From Ancistrus triradiatus (lineage: Eukaryota; Chordata; Actinopteri; Siluriformes; Loricariidae), in NCBI GenBank assembly GCA_025084515.1, contig JAJAGP010000016.1, forward strand, positions 1,129,877 through 1,193,876: 64,000 nucleotides of DNA. The letters are read 5' to 3'. The notes beneath the pieces are model-generated. The model did not search any database. It had not been told where the DNA came from and worked only from the letters and a program-made list of their open reading frames with translations. This document shows positions 46,107 through 59,699 of the stretch, one piece after another. A program made the position numbers and the translations under genes. Every line of letters starts with the position of its first letter. Within the stretch, counting starts at the first letter, position 1.

Positions 46107-49100
46107 TCAGTAGAGGTCACTGAGTCCTGCAGTCTTCCGAGCTTTCTGCATAAGGGCTCGCAGCTGGAACTGTTTACGAGACAGCAGGCGCACATGCTAG
46201 AATAGAAAACAACCAGCTCAGTCAGAAAGATCCACCTTTAAAGACAAACACCAAGTCATAAGAACAAGAAGACCGAACCTACCTTGAGAAAGACCTCCAG
46301 ATCGATGACTCCTCGGCGCAGGGCCTCTCCGAGGTAGAAAATGGTGTCCTCTATGGCGTTTTCTTCTGCGTACAGGTTTAAGATCTGCTTATAGAGCGGT
46401 GCCGTGGGAACGATAACGTCGTCAATGTCATTGTTCTCCGACTGGTTCTCCATCTTCTCCAGAGCCTCTGTCAGTTCTTCATCTTTCTTCTTTAGGAGCT
46501 CGATATTCCTGTCTACTTCAGCCTGATACAGGGCCCACACACACAGACAGGACTGAATAACAGGAATAAATATGGACACACATACAAATACATGTATGTA
46601 TTTAAATTTTGTCAAGAATACAACATGTGGTAATCAAGAGTACCCTGGTACCTCGGTTCTTGACCACCTCGGAAATAGTCAAATTTGGTTCTCGGCGCAT
46701 TTTGACCAGAAAATGTGTCTCGGTTCTTAAACTTGTACAAGTCGAACCGCGTGACTCGTTTCAGCAAAAACTCGATTCACGATTCAGTACACAGTGATTC
46801 ATTGGCTGAGATTCACAATACCCATTGATCAGTGAAGATCTCCATCTTGCTATTTTCATAGTGTTTTTCGTTATTGTTGCATCTAAAGTACTGTAACTGC
46901 AAACTGGAAAAAGGGTTGTATTGACTGCCAACTGCAGGGGAAACAGAAACTTTAAATGTCCAGAAGACACAGACAGGCTACAGTTAGCATTAGCAGCTAT
47001 GCTGCTGTGGACTGTGGTAGCCTAGTGGTTAAGGTACTGGACTCTGGATCAGAAGGTCGAGGGTTCAAATCCCACCTCTGCCAAGCTGCCACTGTTGGGT
47101 CCTTAACCCACAATTGCTTGGATTGTAACACATGTAACTTATGATGGATTTGTCGGAACATATCCCCATGGTAAATCAGGGAGCACCCGTACAATACAAC
47201 TCCATTACTGCATATAATGCCTTATACAGTGTGGATTTTCTGGGGGTCTGGAACGGATTCATTCAATTTACATTATTTCTTAATGGAAAATTTGCTCGGT
47301 ACTCATTGTTGTCGGTTCTCGACAAGCCTTCTGGAAGGAATTAACGACGAGAACTGAGGTACACTGTACTTACATTATGCATACAAATACTGAGAATGTG
47401 GATCTTCTGTGCCTTCCAACATGAGCCCATTAACTATCACAACAATACAAAGGCGTTTTAACTAAGTCTATGCAAGACCTGACACTAATGACAAATGCAC
47501 ACCGCTCTGACCTCTAAGATCAATATGATGGAAAGGCATTATGCTGACAGAACACCATCATCAAAATACAACTAATGCTTAACATCACTTAAACTACACA
47601 CTATGCAACCATACTATATATTACGCTTGGCACAGCTATATGGGATACTGTAGTCTACCAGAAATTGAAACAGATGCAGTTCTTCTCAAACCGCTTTCGC
47701 ATAAACCCACCCTACGGACTAATTTTGGAGGAACTACCCTGCCCCACGGAGCTCCCTGGAAAATTGCATTCATTGCATTGGGCTTTTTTTTTGCATTTTC
47801 ACCATCAGTATGAACGCTGTGTGATTGCTTATCCGACTCAACATCACGTTGCATCTCCTCCATCGCATATAGGCACCGTTTGTACGGCTCTCGGTGTACA
47901 AGTATATTTTAAACATGGCGGTTGGGGCCAACAAAGGTACATGTGCCTGGCCTAAATCACCATACAGTTGTGTGGCTATATTTAGACCAATCTTTGTACA
48001 CTAAATTCTGGACCAATCACTGCATACTTGCATCAGTTAGGTTTCCTACACACTTAGAAAAAACCCTACCTTGAAGTAGGAGCTTAAAAAAAATTCCCTA
48101 TACACGGTGTTCTAAGAACTACAATCATCCCCCGTTCCTGTTGCTGTGCAAACACAGTTGAAAAGGTTCCTCTGGTGGGACAGCACCTTTACTCCACTTC
48201 TTTCTCCCCCCATGGTGCACAACAGAAACTAATCTGCAACTGTCCTGTGATCGGGTTGTTCTCTCACTGTGGAGTGCAGATCAAGCATACATAATTCACC
48301 TTAGCAATACCATCTGCTCATCACCATGATGAAGCCCATGTTAAAAAAAATATTCGTATTTAATAAAACTTGTGCAAGAGATGCTGTGCCATTACGTGCA
48401 TCACTACTGCTGTACTACAGCAGCTAACTTATCTACCAAGGTAACATATGGGCTGAGTAGGTTCATCATCTTAATAAGGATAATAACCTTATCGGACCAC
48501 CAAACCTGCGTGGCGCGGGCATTTATGTACAACATGGCTACATCCTTACCACTTCCTGATCAAGTCGAGACACCATCTCTTCCAGCCTCTGGTGGCCCTT
48601 CTTCAGATCCTCTTCGGTGCGTTTGAGTGCATCCAGCTCTGCCTGTGCCCGGTCCATCTCCTCCTTCATCCTCCAGCGCAGCTTATCGCTCACCGCTGAT
48701 ATGAGTGATGCGCGAATGGTGTCCTCCCCGATGGTGGCATCTCGACTCGGACCTGGAGAGAGTAGGCAGAGAGCACATGCCTGAATAGATGTTGGAGAAA
48801 CAGAGGACTTGATCTAGAACCGCCGAAAACATACAATGACCTTACAATATACAGCAAAATACTCTTTAGAATTAGCTGCATTGCTTACTGGAAATATGTT
48901 GATTGTTCTTTATCCAGCCCATAATAGTTCTGTCACATTCTGTTACTAGCAATATTACTTTACACAGTTACTGGGGACTGTGGTAGCCTAGCGGTTAAGG
49001 TACTGGACTTTGGACCAGAAGGTTCAAGGTTCAAATCCCACCTCTGCCAAGCTGCCACTGTTGGGTCCTTGAGCAAGACCCTTAACTAACAATTGCTTGG

Positions 49101-52100
49101 ATTGTAAGATTGTAAGTCACTCTGGATAAGGGCGTCTGCTAAATGCTGTAAATGTAAGCAACACAATACACTTTAACACTTTACATGTCTTAAGCAACAC
49201 AATAATTAATCATTAACAGACCTGGCTGGAAACTGGTTTGGAAACTGTTGCCGTAGTAACTTAAATTTTGCAGCCATTATGTTTCCTGTGACTGTTATGC
49301 AGGCTTGCATAACCCTGAGGAAGAATGTCACAACACTATGATTGCATAATCATGTACATGCCATGCCTTGGTTCAAATGCTCTGGAGGGGGGATTTGGGT
49401 TGGGCTACATCTAAAATGGCACTAAACTGCACTCTGGTTTAGTCAATTGAAAGCACAGATACGTTCCTCTTTCGTGTTTCCCTTCAAGTGGTGGGTCACT
49501 AGTTACTCCTGTCAGATTTTTGGATACAATTTTGAATTTAGTGTTGTCTTAACCAAAAGCAATACAGTACTGTGCAAAGGTTTTAGGCATTCAATATTTT
49601 CCAATTTAGATTCTGATTATTCTTTATCTAAGTTTTAGTGGTCACTGCACTTTGTAGTTCTACAATTACAGGCTGTAGTCCATCTGCTTCTCTACACATT
49701 TTGTTAGTCCCCTTTACTCTGTTCTCTAATGGTCAGGACCCCCACAGATCACTTACTATTTGGGTGGTGGATCATTCTCAGCACTGATGTGGTGGTGGCG
49801 TGTTAGTGTGTGTTGAGTTGGTATGATGACACTGCAGTGCTGCTGGAGTTTTAAACCTGTTAAACCTGTTCACTCATTGTCCACTTCATTAGGGACATTC
49901 ACCTTATTGCTCCACCTTGTAGATAAAGTCAGAGACAGCAGCTCATCTGTTGTTGCAGTTTCTCACAGTGCTCACAGGATGCTGGTGGCTGGAGAACCAT
50001 TTTCCGTTCAGCAATGACACTTAGGTGTTTAAAGACCCAGCAGCACTGCTGTGTCTGATCCACCCATATCACAACACACACTAACACACCACCACCATGT
50101 CAGTGTCACTGCAGTGCTGAGAATGACCAAATAGTATCTGATCTGTGGGGGTCCTGACCATTAGAGGACAGAGTAAAAGGAGACTAAAAGTATGTACAGA
50201 AGCAGATGGACTACACTCTGTAATTGTAGAACTACAAAGTGCAGTGACCACTAAAACTTAATAAGCAGTCTTTTGACAAATTTCATGAGGTCTTGTTGAA
50301 TTCGGTTCTCTATGCATTCTGACGCTTGTCATTTGATCTGCATTTGAGCAGCAGCGCCCTGTGTTTGCCAATGGATTAAACATTTTGTTTTTCCACTTTC
50401 ACCACATTATTCAATAAATTACATGCCTTTTTCAACACTTGTGTTAATGACAGGCTACATTAAAGGCCTCGGTTCATGATGCATTCACTTTATGAAGGAT
50501 GAATTTCTTGGAATGCATCTCCACCACAAACTGAGAAGCACATGTACAACACAACTTGGATAATGCATAATGCCTTATATAGTGTAGATTATCTGGGGGT
50601 CTGGAATGGATGAATTCAATTTAGATTACTCCTTACGAGAAAAATTTGTTCGGTGCTCATCATTTTCAGTACTTGACAAGCCTCCTGGAACGAATTAACG
50701 ACGGGTACCGAGGTACCACTGTGTATATGTACACAACTCAACTTGTCAGGTTTGGAGGAAAAAGGATGCGGAGCTGCATCCCAAGAACACCATACCTACT
50801 GTGAAGCATGGGGGTGGAAACATCATGCTTTGGGCCTGCTTTTCTGCAGAGGGGACAGGACGACTGATCCGTGTTAAGGGAAGAATGAACGAGGCCATGT
50901 ATCGTGTGATATTAAGCCAAAACCTCCTTCCATCAGTGAGAGCATTGAAGATGGAACGTGGCTGGGTCTTCCAGCATGACAATGATCCCAAACACACTGC
51001 TCGGGCAACGAAGGAGTGGCTCCATAAAAAAATGTTTTAAAGGCCCTGGAGTGGCCTAGCCAGTCTCCAGACCTCAAAGACAGCCCCAAAACATCACTGC
51101 TCTAGAGGAGATCTGCATGGAGGAATGGGCCAAAATACCAGCTACAGTGTGTGCCAACCTGGTGAAGACTTACAGGAAACGTTTGACCTCTGTCATTGCC
51201 AACAAAGATTTATTGACCAAATACTTATTTTCCACCATAATTTACAAATAAATTATTTAAAAATCCTACAATGTGATTTCCTGGATTTTTTTTCTTATTT
51301 TGTCTCTCATAGTTGAAGTGTACCTATGATGAATATTACAGACCTCTCTCATCTTTCTAAGTAGGAGAACTTGCACAATCAGTGGCTGACTAAATACTTG
51401 ATTTCTACTGCAACATTCGGACAAGTGTGTCAGAATTTGGTATAAACAACATGAAAGCATGGATCCATCCTGCCTTGTATCCACGTTTCAGGCTGCTGCT
51501 GGTGGTGTAACGGGGTGGGGGGTATTTTCTTGGCACACTTTCAGCCCCGTAATACCATGTCTGTTCCTTTATGACTCCATAAAACCCCATAGAAAAAACT
51601 ATGCCCTCAAACATACACTAGAAATATGCACTATAAACTAGTTTGTAAGATTGCATATTTGGAAACTGTACACTTCTGTGACATCAGAACTGCAAATGCA
51701 AATGTCGCCACAATAGTTAAAAATGACATGCTCATGCACAAACATACAAAGCTACTGTAAATATGGAGACCCCAGTACAGCTTGCTGCTCTTTAGCCAGC
51801 ATGATATAAATGTCAGGCATAGTATCATGGCCATAGGGGAAGTTCTTCATGGAATCTTATCCTGTACCCACTGGATTCCAAGCTCTCTATATATAGACAC
51901 TCACTAACCAGGAGTATTCACATGTGGGCATTTTATCCAACTAGAACTTTGACCTTTTCTACCAGTCGAATCTAGTTACAGGCTCAACCTTTCTGAGTGC
52001 AACAGCAAGGTCACAACAGAAGGTCAGAGTTCGGGATTAGTTTAAAGAGGTCAGGGACATGAATGACAAGCATTTGTATCTACACTTATAACTACACCAC

Positions 52101-55100
52101 ATGTGAATTTTGTAAAATTAGTGCATAGAAGAGGGATATTAAGTAAATGTAAATTAAAGCGTTTTACTTTGTCAGAATACAAGGCATCATGGTGTCAGGG
52201 TACAACACAGCCACACCTGGGTTGTGGTTGAATCTTACAGCATGACCATGATCCAAAACACTCAGCCAAATCTTCCAACAGAATCAAGTTTTTGACATGG
52301 ACATCCCATATAGCTAACTTAAACCCTGTGGGATTGGCTCAAGAGTCCACAAGAGAGGACAAGCATTACAGAACTGACCTAAGTGTTAAGTGTGGCAAAT
52401 GGAGGCACAAACTACACAAAGGATTTGGCAGGGATGGTAATACTTATGGCACACTGTATTATTTATTTTCCTTGAAGAAATTAACAGCAGTTAAAGGTTA
52501 GATTTCACCCATATTTTAGGTGTGAGCTACCTTCTTACCCAGCATAGTGTGCCATAGTGTGTCAGATACATATCTGAATGATCTGTGCCAATATAAAACA
52601 CTGGTAGCTTTATTAAAGTGTCAACATAACCTTTTGTTGACTGTTCACACAGACAACGCTGAAACAATATAGTGCATGTAAATGTCTCATGTTGCTGTTT
52701 ATATATAATCATGAATTGTATGGAGTAGGCGCCTACACTTAAACCTTTCCCATACCGAGTGCATAGCATATCCCACAACCCCACAAGACATGATAACTCA
52801 CCCACAGAAGTCACTGGCGGTTGGGAGGGGTAGTGTGCAGGTCCCCCAGGAGCAGGATATGCATTTCCTCCAGGATAAGAATAGCCTGGGTAGCCACTAC
52901 AACAGACCAAGAATTCGTCTTTTTTCTTTTAACACAGCCAAAAAGTCACACACTGAACCTCATACTGAATACAAAGCAAGCTCACGAGGTATTGCCATTA
53001 CGTTACTGCTAGTACATTTCTTAGGTTTACATGGTGTTATAGTGCATTACCACGGATTTGGGTTTGGCCCATAGGATGATACAGCAGGCATACCAGGCAT
53101 GTAGGCCTCTAAACATAGGACAGAAGATCACAAACACAGGAAACGCAGCGTAAAACAGTGTACCGAAGGTAATAAGCGACATCTACAGTACAACACTGGC
53201 ACTACACTCAGGTCATTCTCACACAAGAGTACAAAAGTTTGTTGGAGAGATTCATAAGTAAGGACCTAGATAAAGTTTCAGTCTGAAAACTGAATAAAGT
53301 TGATTGGGCCGAGAATCTCTCGAAATTAAAACCAAATACATAGCAACAAAACATGTACAGTGGGGCAAAAAAGTATTTAGTCAGTCACTGATTATGCAAG
53401 TTCTCCTACTTAGGAAGATGAGAGAGGTCTGTAATTTATTATAGGTACACTTCAACTATGAGAGACAAAATGAGAGAGAGAAAAAAAAGTGTGAATCTAC
53501 AATAGGCAAGCAGGTTGGTGTGAACAGATCAACTGTGGGAGCAATTGTAAGAAAATGGAGGACATACAAGACCATTGATAATCTCCCTCGATCTGGGACT
53601 CCACGCAAGATCTCATCCCGTGGGGTCAACTGATCATGAGACCTGTGAGCAAAAATCACAGAACTACACGGAGGGACCTGATGAATGACCTGCAGAGAGC
53701 TGGGACCAAAGTAACAAAGGCTACCATCAGTAACACACTACACCGAGAGGGACTCAGATCCTGCAGTGCCAGGCGTGTCCCCCTGCTTAAGCCAGTACAT
53801 GTCCAGGCCCGTCTGAAGTTTGCCAGAGAGCATATGGATGATCCAGAAGAGGATTGGGAGAATATCATGTGGTCAGATGAAAACCAAAATAGAAACTTTT
53901 GGTAAAAACTCAACTCGTCGTGTTTTGGAGGAAGAAGAATGCCCGAGTTACATCCCAAGAACACCATACCTACTGTGAAGCCTGGGGGTGGAAAAACATC
54001 ATGCTTTGGGGCTATTTTTCTGGAAAGGGGACAGGACGACTGATCCGTGTTAAGGGAAGAATGAACGGGGCCATGTATCGTGAGATTTTAAGCCAAAACC
54101 TCCTTCCATCAGTGAGAGCTTTGAAGATGGAACGTGGCTGGGTCTTCCAGCATGACAATGATCCCAAACACACCGCTCGGGCAACGAAGGAGTGGCTCCG
54201 TAAAAAGCATTTCAAGGTCCTGGAGTGGCCTAGCCAGTCTCCAGACCTCAACCCCACAGAAAATGTGTGAAGGGAGTTGAAAGTCCGTGTTGCCCCAAAC
54301 ATCACTGCTCTAGAGGAGATCTGCATGGAGGAATGGGCCAAAATACCAGCTACAGTGTGTGCCAACCTGGTGAAGACTTACAGGAAACGTCTGACCTCCG
54401 TCATTGCCAACAAAGGCTATTTTACAGAGTATTGAGTTGAACTTTTGTTATTGACCGAATACTTATTTTCCACCATAATTTACAATGAAATTCTTGAAAA
54501 ACCCTACAATGTGATTTCCTGGATTTTTTTCCTCATTTTGTCTCTCATAGTTGAAGTGTAGCTATGATGAAAATTACAGACCTCTCTCATCTTTCTAAGT
54601 AGGAGAACTTGCACAATCAGTGGCTGACTAAATACTTTTGCCCCACTGTATACACAATCTCCACAAGGTAAGGTTCTCTACAACTACTTACTTTATGTTA
54701 ATTATTTTCACTCTTCAAGGAGAAATCGGAAATGTGTTAAGCTGTACATGAATGTTTTGTTGGCATGTCTTACGATTGGGGGGGCCTGTGGCCTGGAAGG
54801 CCTGGTAGGGGGGTTGAGTGGTAGGTCGCGAGAACACTGGAGGCTCTTCACCAAACACAACGATCATCACCTGGATCAGGCCGTACAGGTCAGACTGAGG
54901 CTGGAGGCAAAAGTGCAACCACACACGAACTGCACATGAGTACATGACCTCAAGCCAAGGTACTACCAATAATGACAGTTTTTTATTAACAAAATTAGAT
55001 TTGCAGAATGCTTAGGTAGGTGGTACATGTCAGAGTAACATCTATAAATATGTCAGGACCCAAGACTGAATGCCCAGAACACTGTCTGTTGATCTTACTC

Positions 55101-58100
55101 ATTTCATGCGATGTGTTTATCTAAGTATGACAAAGGCATAGCTCTGACTGAAGCTTCAGAGGACCAGGGTGTACCAATGCATCATAACTTCCTTACATCC
55201 TTTCCAATAAAGTTACTATATGAACACCATACATCCATTTTCAATGAACACAGTTTTTAAGCTTTTGTTCCCCCAAGCTCAATTTGTTCGCCTCTATTTG
55301 TCGATCTCCAGTCTGGCTCAATCCAACCTATTATCTCTTTGGTCTCTTTCAGAAATCTTGGTAAATTTCTAGTGAACACTCCAGATATTGATAAATATGC
55401 AGATCTGACAGTAACTTACATGCTTCCATTCATGGAGATAGGGCAGGTAGATCTTGCCATTGGCATCAATGTGTTTGCCAGTCTTGATCATCATTGCGCT
55501 TGTCGGTTTAACAAAACAAATGGGTGGGTTGTAGGGATACGTGTCCAACAGCCATAGGCAAACAGGGATATTGTACACATTTCCTATGAACAAAGGGTTA
55601 AAGAAAATATTACTTAAAATTATTCGCAATTTAAATTAAATACAACTGGGAGAATGAAGTGGGTTTTTCAGAGATGTGTACATACCTCTATAGCTTACTG
55701 GCACCGTTCCTGTTAAACTCATTAACTCCCGTGCTGATCCATCATTAAACACTATGTACAAAGCAGAAGAAATGTATTAAAATAAATAATGGAAAAATAA
55801 AATGTACACAATTTTCCACTGTAGCTGATCAACAAAGATCTGGGGCCTTAATTGTAAAATTCTGCTTGGATTCTGGACTGAAAGTGTTGTGTATGCACAA
55901 AACCAGAAAATGTTGTGCGCACATAAAAAAAAAATTGAGATCAATAAAACCAACCTTGCGTACGCACACCTGTACTGTACACCTTTTCCACTTAATAAAT
56001 CACGATCTTCTTCAAAATTTGCATAGGTGAACGAGCTTCTTGTTCCACCTACTTACCGCCCACACTTATCCATATATGGCTCATGCAAATTACCTCATAA
56101 ATATTTAAACAGAGCAGGTCCCACTGATTCCTGATTGAGATAGTGGTGACAGTAGAGGAACCAAAGGCAAAAAATAGAAAATTTTAAGAACGTTAGGTGG
56201 AAGTTCAGAGATCAAAGCAAGAAAAAATGTGTTGTTGGAGGCCTGGGTAGTGGCATCACCAACAAACGCAAGTTTGTTGAGTGGCAACATGTAATGTTAA
56301 CTCCAGAAGCCGCCCTGTTGCAGAATAAAAGTGGTCAGACCTAAAAATCCATGCAAAACACAAACTGCTTCAAGGTGAGTCTAACTGTAACTGGTGGAGT
56401 AAAGCCCATATCTTCAGCCTCACTTCCTGCGAGAACCCCTCTTCAGTGGCGCGGTGAGTGAAAAAGAGGGAGATACTAATTCGAATGATGAGCCTCGCAC
56501 AAGAAAACTATGTAAACTTGTGTGTGTGTTTATATATAAAAACAAACATATATAAGCTCATTTGTCAGCATTTCAAAGCCTATTGATTTGCGTTTGTAAC
56601 CCAGCATCTGAGAAAGCAACATCCGCTCAAGACACAAATGCAACAGTAGCATTTACAGTGGTGCTTGAAAGTTTGTGAACCCTTTAGAATTTTCTATATT
56701 TCTGCATAAATATGAGCTAAAACATCATCAGATTTTCACACAAGTCCTAAAAGTAGATAAAGAGAACCCAGTTAAACAAATGACACAAAAATATTGTACA
56801 TTCTTCATTAGATATTCCAAAACATGAACTTTATTCTTCTTTAACCATTCTTTCTTTGGTAGAAACGACTTGTGTGCTTAGGGTCGTTGTCACTTGCTGC
56901 ATGACCCACCTTCTCTGAGATTCAGTTCATGGACAGATGTCCTGACATTTTTTCCTTTAGAATTCTCTGATATAATTCACACAGAATTCATGTTCCAAAA
57001 TTGAATGATGACAAGCCGTCCTGGCCCAGATGCAACCAAACAGGCCCCAAACCATAATACTACCCACCACCACCATGTTTCACAGATGGGTATAAGGTTT
57101 CTTATGCTGGAATGCAAGGGTTTTTTCCTTTCTCCAAACATGACGCTTTTCTTTTAAACCCCAAAGTTCTATTTTTTGGGCCTCATCTGTCCCAAAACAC
57201 ATTCTTCCATAGCCCTTCTGGCTTGTCCCACGTGATCTTTAAGCAAACTGTGTCGAGACGAGCATCAATGTTCTTTTTTGGAGAATCAGTGGCTTTCCCC
57301 TTGGCAAGCCCTGCCATGCACCCATTGTTTTGTGTCAGTGTTCTTCTGATGGTGGAGCTCATGAACATTAACCATTAGCCAATGCGAGAGAGCCTTCAGT
57401 TGCTTAGAAGTTACCCTGGGCTCCTTTTGTGACCTCACCTCGCAACTATTACACACACGGGGGGGGGCTTGCCCTTGAGGTGGTCTGTCATATCGACCAC
57501 TCCCCGATGGGGGAGGGTAACAATGGTCCTGAAATTTCCATCCATTGGTACAGCAATGGACTGTCTGACTGTGGATGGTGTGGAGTCCAACTCTTTAGAG
57601 ATGGTTTTGTTAACCTTTTTCCAGCCTGATGAGCATCACAAGCTTTTTCTGAGCTCCTCAGAAAAACAAAATCCGCCTTTGTTCGTGCCATGATACACTT
57701 CCACAAACATGTGTTTGTGAAGAGCAGACCTTTGATAGATCCCCTGATCTTTAAATAAAACAGGGTGCCCACTCACACCTGATTGTCATCCCATTGATTG
57801 AAAAACACCCTGACTCTAATTTCAATCTTCAATTAACTGCTTAATCCCGAGAGGTTTTCACATACTTACTTTTGCCACTCACTAACATGTAATATTGGAT
57901 CATTTTCCTCAATAAATAAATGATCATGTACAATATTTTTGTCTCATTTGTTTAACTGGGTTCTCTTTATCTACTTTTAGGACTTATGTGAAAATCTGAT
58001 GATGTTTTATGCAGACATAGAAAATCCTAAAAGATTCACAGACTTAAGCACCACTGTAAATCTATCAGTAAACAATCTCAGCCTACATTCTATAGAGTTC

Positions 58101-59558
58101 TGCACCTTTATTTCAAATGTCTACATTTATTTATTTTAATAATATACATAAAATAAAAACGCAAACCTTGGACTATTAGTGATATGTTTAAATGCCACTG
58201 ATTAATATTCCCACATGCCTTCAGCAGAGGTTGTATTCTCACAGCTGCTGGGTTAAACGCAAATTAAAACAATTACAGCAATTGCAATTCTGACAAATGA
58301 GCTACAAGAAATAAAAGCAAATAATCTCTGACATTTCAACAACATTAAATGAACTTAAAAATGTAAAACGTTATTCACAACCGACATAACACATCCTTAT
58401 ACAGTCACAAGTAGTTGTTTGGAGCAATTAATGTCAATACATATAATCAGGCTAAGGAGCTGGTATACTCTCATAAATCAATAAATACATCAAACAAAAT
58501 AATGCCTAGATATGAATGTTTTTTTTTGTGGCCATAATGGAGCTTAATTTGGTATGAACCGATACTTGCTTTTAACTGCAATTCTTAATTTTGCCAGTGA
58601 GTGTCGCTAATTCCCACTCTATCCAAAGTGTGCGTATGGCTGTACTGTACACATGCGTCAAAGCTTGGGGAGATACACGCCCGTTTTTCCGCCAAGTATT
58701 TCTTTATAAATTCCGGTTTCGGCCTGAGATGTTTCATACCCATTTTTTGGCTTATGTTTATAAATGAGGCCCCTGGTCCCAAACATTTGCTTGTTAAAGA
58801 ATGCACTGGATAAAAGCATCAACCCTAAAAACTTCTCTGTGAATGAGCACCCCTGGAAAAAATGAGCTGAAGTTTCAACGTCAATACAAGATACTGATGT
58901 AAGAGGATGTTGGAGGAATCCACATGATATGGCAAAGGGGCATCTGTTGTTTAGCACCAGTACAAAACAAATTAATTGCAAACTAGACCTACAAAACGAA
59001 TAAAATATTTAATCATGTTAACATTTTTTTTTATCTCACTCCATTAAAGAACACAGAGGGTTACCAAAGCATCAATTACCAGATAATACCATTTTAATGC
59101 AAACATTTTTAACCATAAGCCCTAAGATGGAGTGTGTTAGTCTGCTTATGTCCCGGATCTGCTGACAAACAGAAATGAGTAAAGCATTTACACCCTTACC
59201 TTTCATTTTCCTATGGGCTAGTAATGCTCTATATGGTTTGCAGAACATAGGGAATAGTGAAAATGGGGCAATTTTGGACTACTTATTGAAGTAGTAATGC
59301 AAGTAATGGCATAAAAAATAATCTGTGTTCGAATATCATTGCAGAATTAACCACTTTTGTATTAGGTGGAAAATTGTGCCAAATTCAAATTTGCAGAGCC
59401 ATTTATTTACAAAGAGGAAAAAAGCCCATGCAAGTATAGACTATGGAGAATAAGAAGGATCAGAACTTACCATAAGAATCCATCAGCGGTTTAAGGTCTT
59501 TGTACTGCATGATTACATTTGTGATCTCACGAACAGTCAGGTCGCGATACTTATATTG
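46107..59558 (-). CDS. tsg101: TSG101, ESCRT-I subunit (first coding exon not seen)
   Basis: Sorts ubiquitinated cargo into multivesicular bodies and acts in cytokinesis as the ubiquitin-binding core of ESCRT-I. Exons in transcript order: 59558-59471, 55751-55686, 55583-55420, 54900-54774, 53108-53051, 52896-52802, 48752-48550, 46522-46283, 46196-46107. They join in frame to 376 codons plus stop. Adding the usual 14-residue first exon gives 390, the human length. Order: inactive E2-like UEV domain (YKYRDLTVRE ... CLWLLDTYPYNPP ... LPYLHEWKH), Pro/Gly/Tyr-rich linker, coiled coil (DKLRWRMKEEMDRAQAEL ... RLDQEV), steadiness box (PTAPLYKQILNLYAEEN ... SRKQFQLRALMQ). The start codon is not within reach upstream to 64000, so intron 1 probably exceeds 4.4 kb. 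Introns are full of transposons; exons are clean. Confidence 0.96.
46641..47368. mobile_element. MITE family D, complete copy with a SINE inside
   Basis: TA-bounded; ends TACCCTGGTACCTCGGTTCT and the reverse of TACAGTGTACCTCAGTTCTC. A SINE interrupts it at 47006-47130. Lies in a tsg101 intron. Confidence 0.7.
47006..47130 (+). mobile_element. V-SINE, 3'-truncated, nested in a MITE
   Basis: GGACTGTGGTAGCCTAGTGG head, GGGTTCAAATCCC, stops after CAATTGCTTGGATTGTAA without the V-domain. Confidence 0.8.
47640..47935. other. Unexplained protein-like island in a tsg101 intron
   Basis: Locally GC/CpG-richer. Open on both strands: plus 47665-47955, and minus 47863-47636, which reads MEEMQRDVESDKQSHSVHTD at its start. 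No family recognised; possibly a fragment of an unclassified transposon. Confidence 0.3.
48973..49157 (+). mobile_element. tRNA-derived V-SINE, near full length
   Basis: GGGGACTGTGGTAGCCTAGC head, GGTTCAAATCCC, V-domain CTCTGGATAAGGGCGTCTGC, AAATGTA tail; in a tsg101 intron. Confidence 0.85.
49633..50256. mobile_element. Long-palindrome foldback element
   Basis: Arms of about 200 bp: TTTTAGTGGTCACTGCACTT at the left is mirrored by AAGTGCAGTGACCACTAAAA at the right, and similarity continues inward through GGTGGTGGCGTGTTAGTGTG. Only about 200 bp separate the arms. Non-coding. Resembles a repeat common in fish genomes; superfamily uncertain. Confidence 0.75.
50395..50722. mobile_element. MITE family D, right-hand part
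   Basis: Shares TATCTGGGGGTCTGGAATGG and the terminus CGAGGTACCACTGTG with 1-393 and 46641-47368. Left boundary approximate. Confidence 0.6.
50732..51399 (+). mobile_element. Tc1/mariner family B, copy 3 (5'-truncated)
   Basis: Transposase C-terminal half in sense: KHGGGNIMLWACFSAEGTGR, QHDNDPKHTARATKEW, with a deletion before the third catalytic block, then the right terminal repeat up to GGCTGACTAAATACTT, where the last bases are lost. It abuts the MITE at its left. Confidence 0.8.
51400..52189. other. tsg101 intron DNA, unassigned
   Basis: Nothing recognised. Confidence 0.4.
52190..52470 (+). mobile_element. Decayed Tc1-like remnant
   Basis: Reads approximately HDHDPKHSAKSSNRIKFLTW around 52240-52300, a second-aspartate block of Tc1 transposase; ends unrecognised. 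In a tsg101 intron. Confidence 0.4.
53355..54650 (+). mobile_element. Tc1/mariner family B, copy 4
   Basis: Both ends intact: TACAGTGGGGCAAAAAAGTA and TACTTTTGCCCCACTGTA. Sense transposase is broken: the N-terminus is deleted near 53485, and frames change near 53900 (WSDENQNRNF). The block with QHDNDPKHTARATKEW and SPDLNPTENV (53899-54270) ends in a stop where the related copy reads ENLW. In the tsg101 intron 53109-54773. Confidence 0.9.
55842..58773 (+). mobile_element. PIF/Harbinger-type element, interrupted by a Tc1
   Basis: Left end GGGGCCTTAATTGTAAAATT and right end TTTATAAATGAGGCCCC are imperfect inverted repeats, with internal GCGTACGCACACC typical of Harbinger MITEs. At 56150-56375 a broken plus-strand frame resembles the Myb/SANT-like protein of Harbinger elements (pieces such as GSGITNKRKFVEWQHVMLT and KKWSDLKIHAK-like). 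A family A Tc1 (56654-58058) sits inside. No nuclease gene seen. In the tsg101 intron 55752-59470. Confidence 0.6.
56654..58058 (-). mobile_element. Tc1/mariner family A, copy 4 (nested, heavily decayed)
   Basis: TA-bounded with CAGTGGTGCTTGAAAGTTTG and AAGCACCACTG ends. Antisense transposase text is peppered with small insertions (extra bases every few dozen nucleotides), far more than in the other copies. Confidence 0.85.
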
Positions 59559-59699
59559 CTGAAATTGAAATAGAAATGGACAGAATATTGTACTTAATTA
59601 GAACTGTTATCCTCAGTAGACCAAGAACAAAGATTAGGAATGTATGGTGGAACAATGTAACAATTAACAATGTATAATGCAAATACGCACAAATACAAA

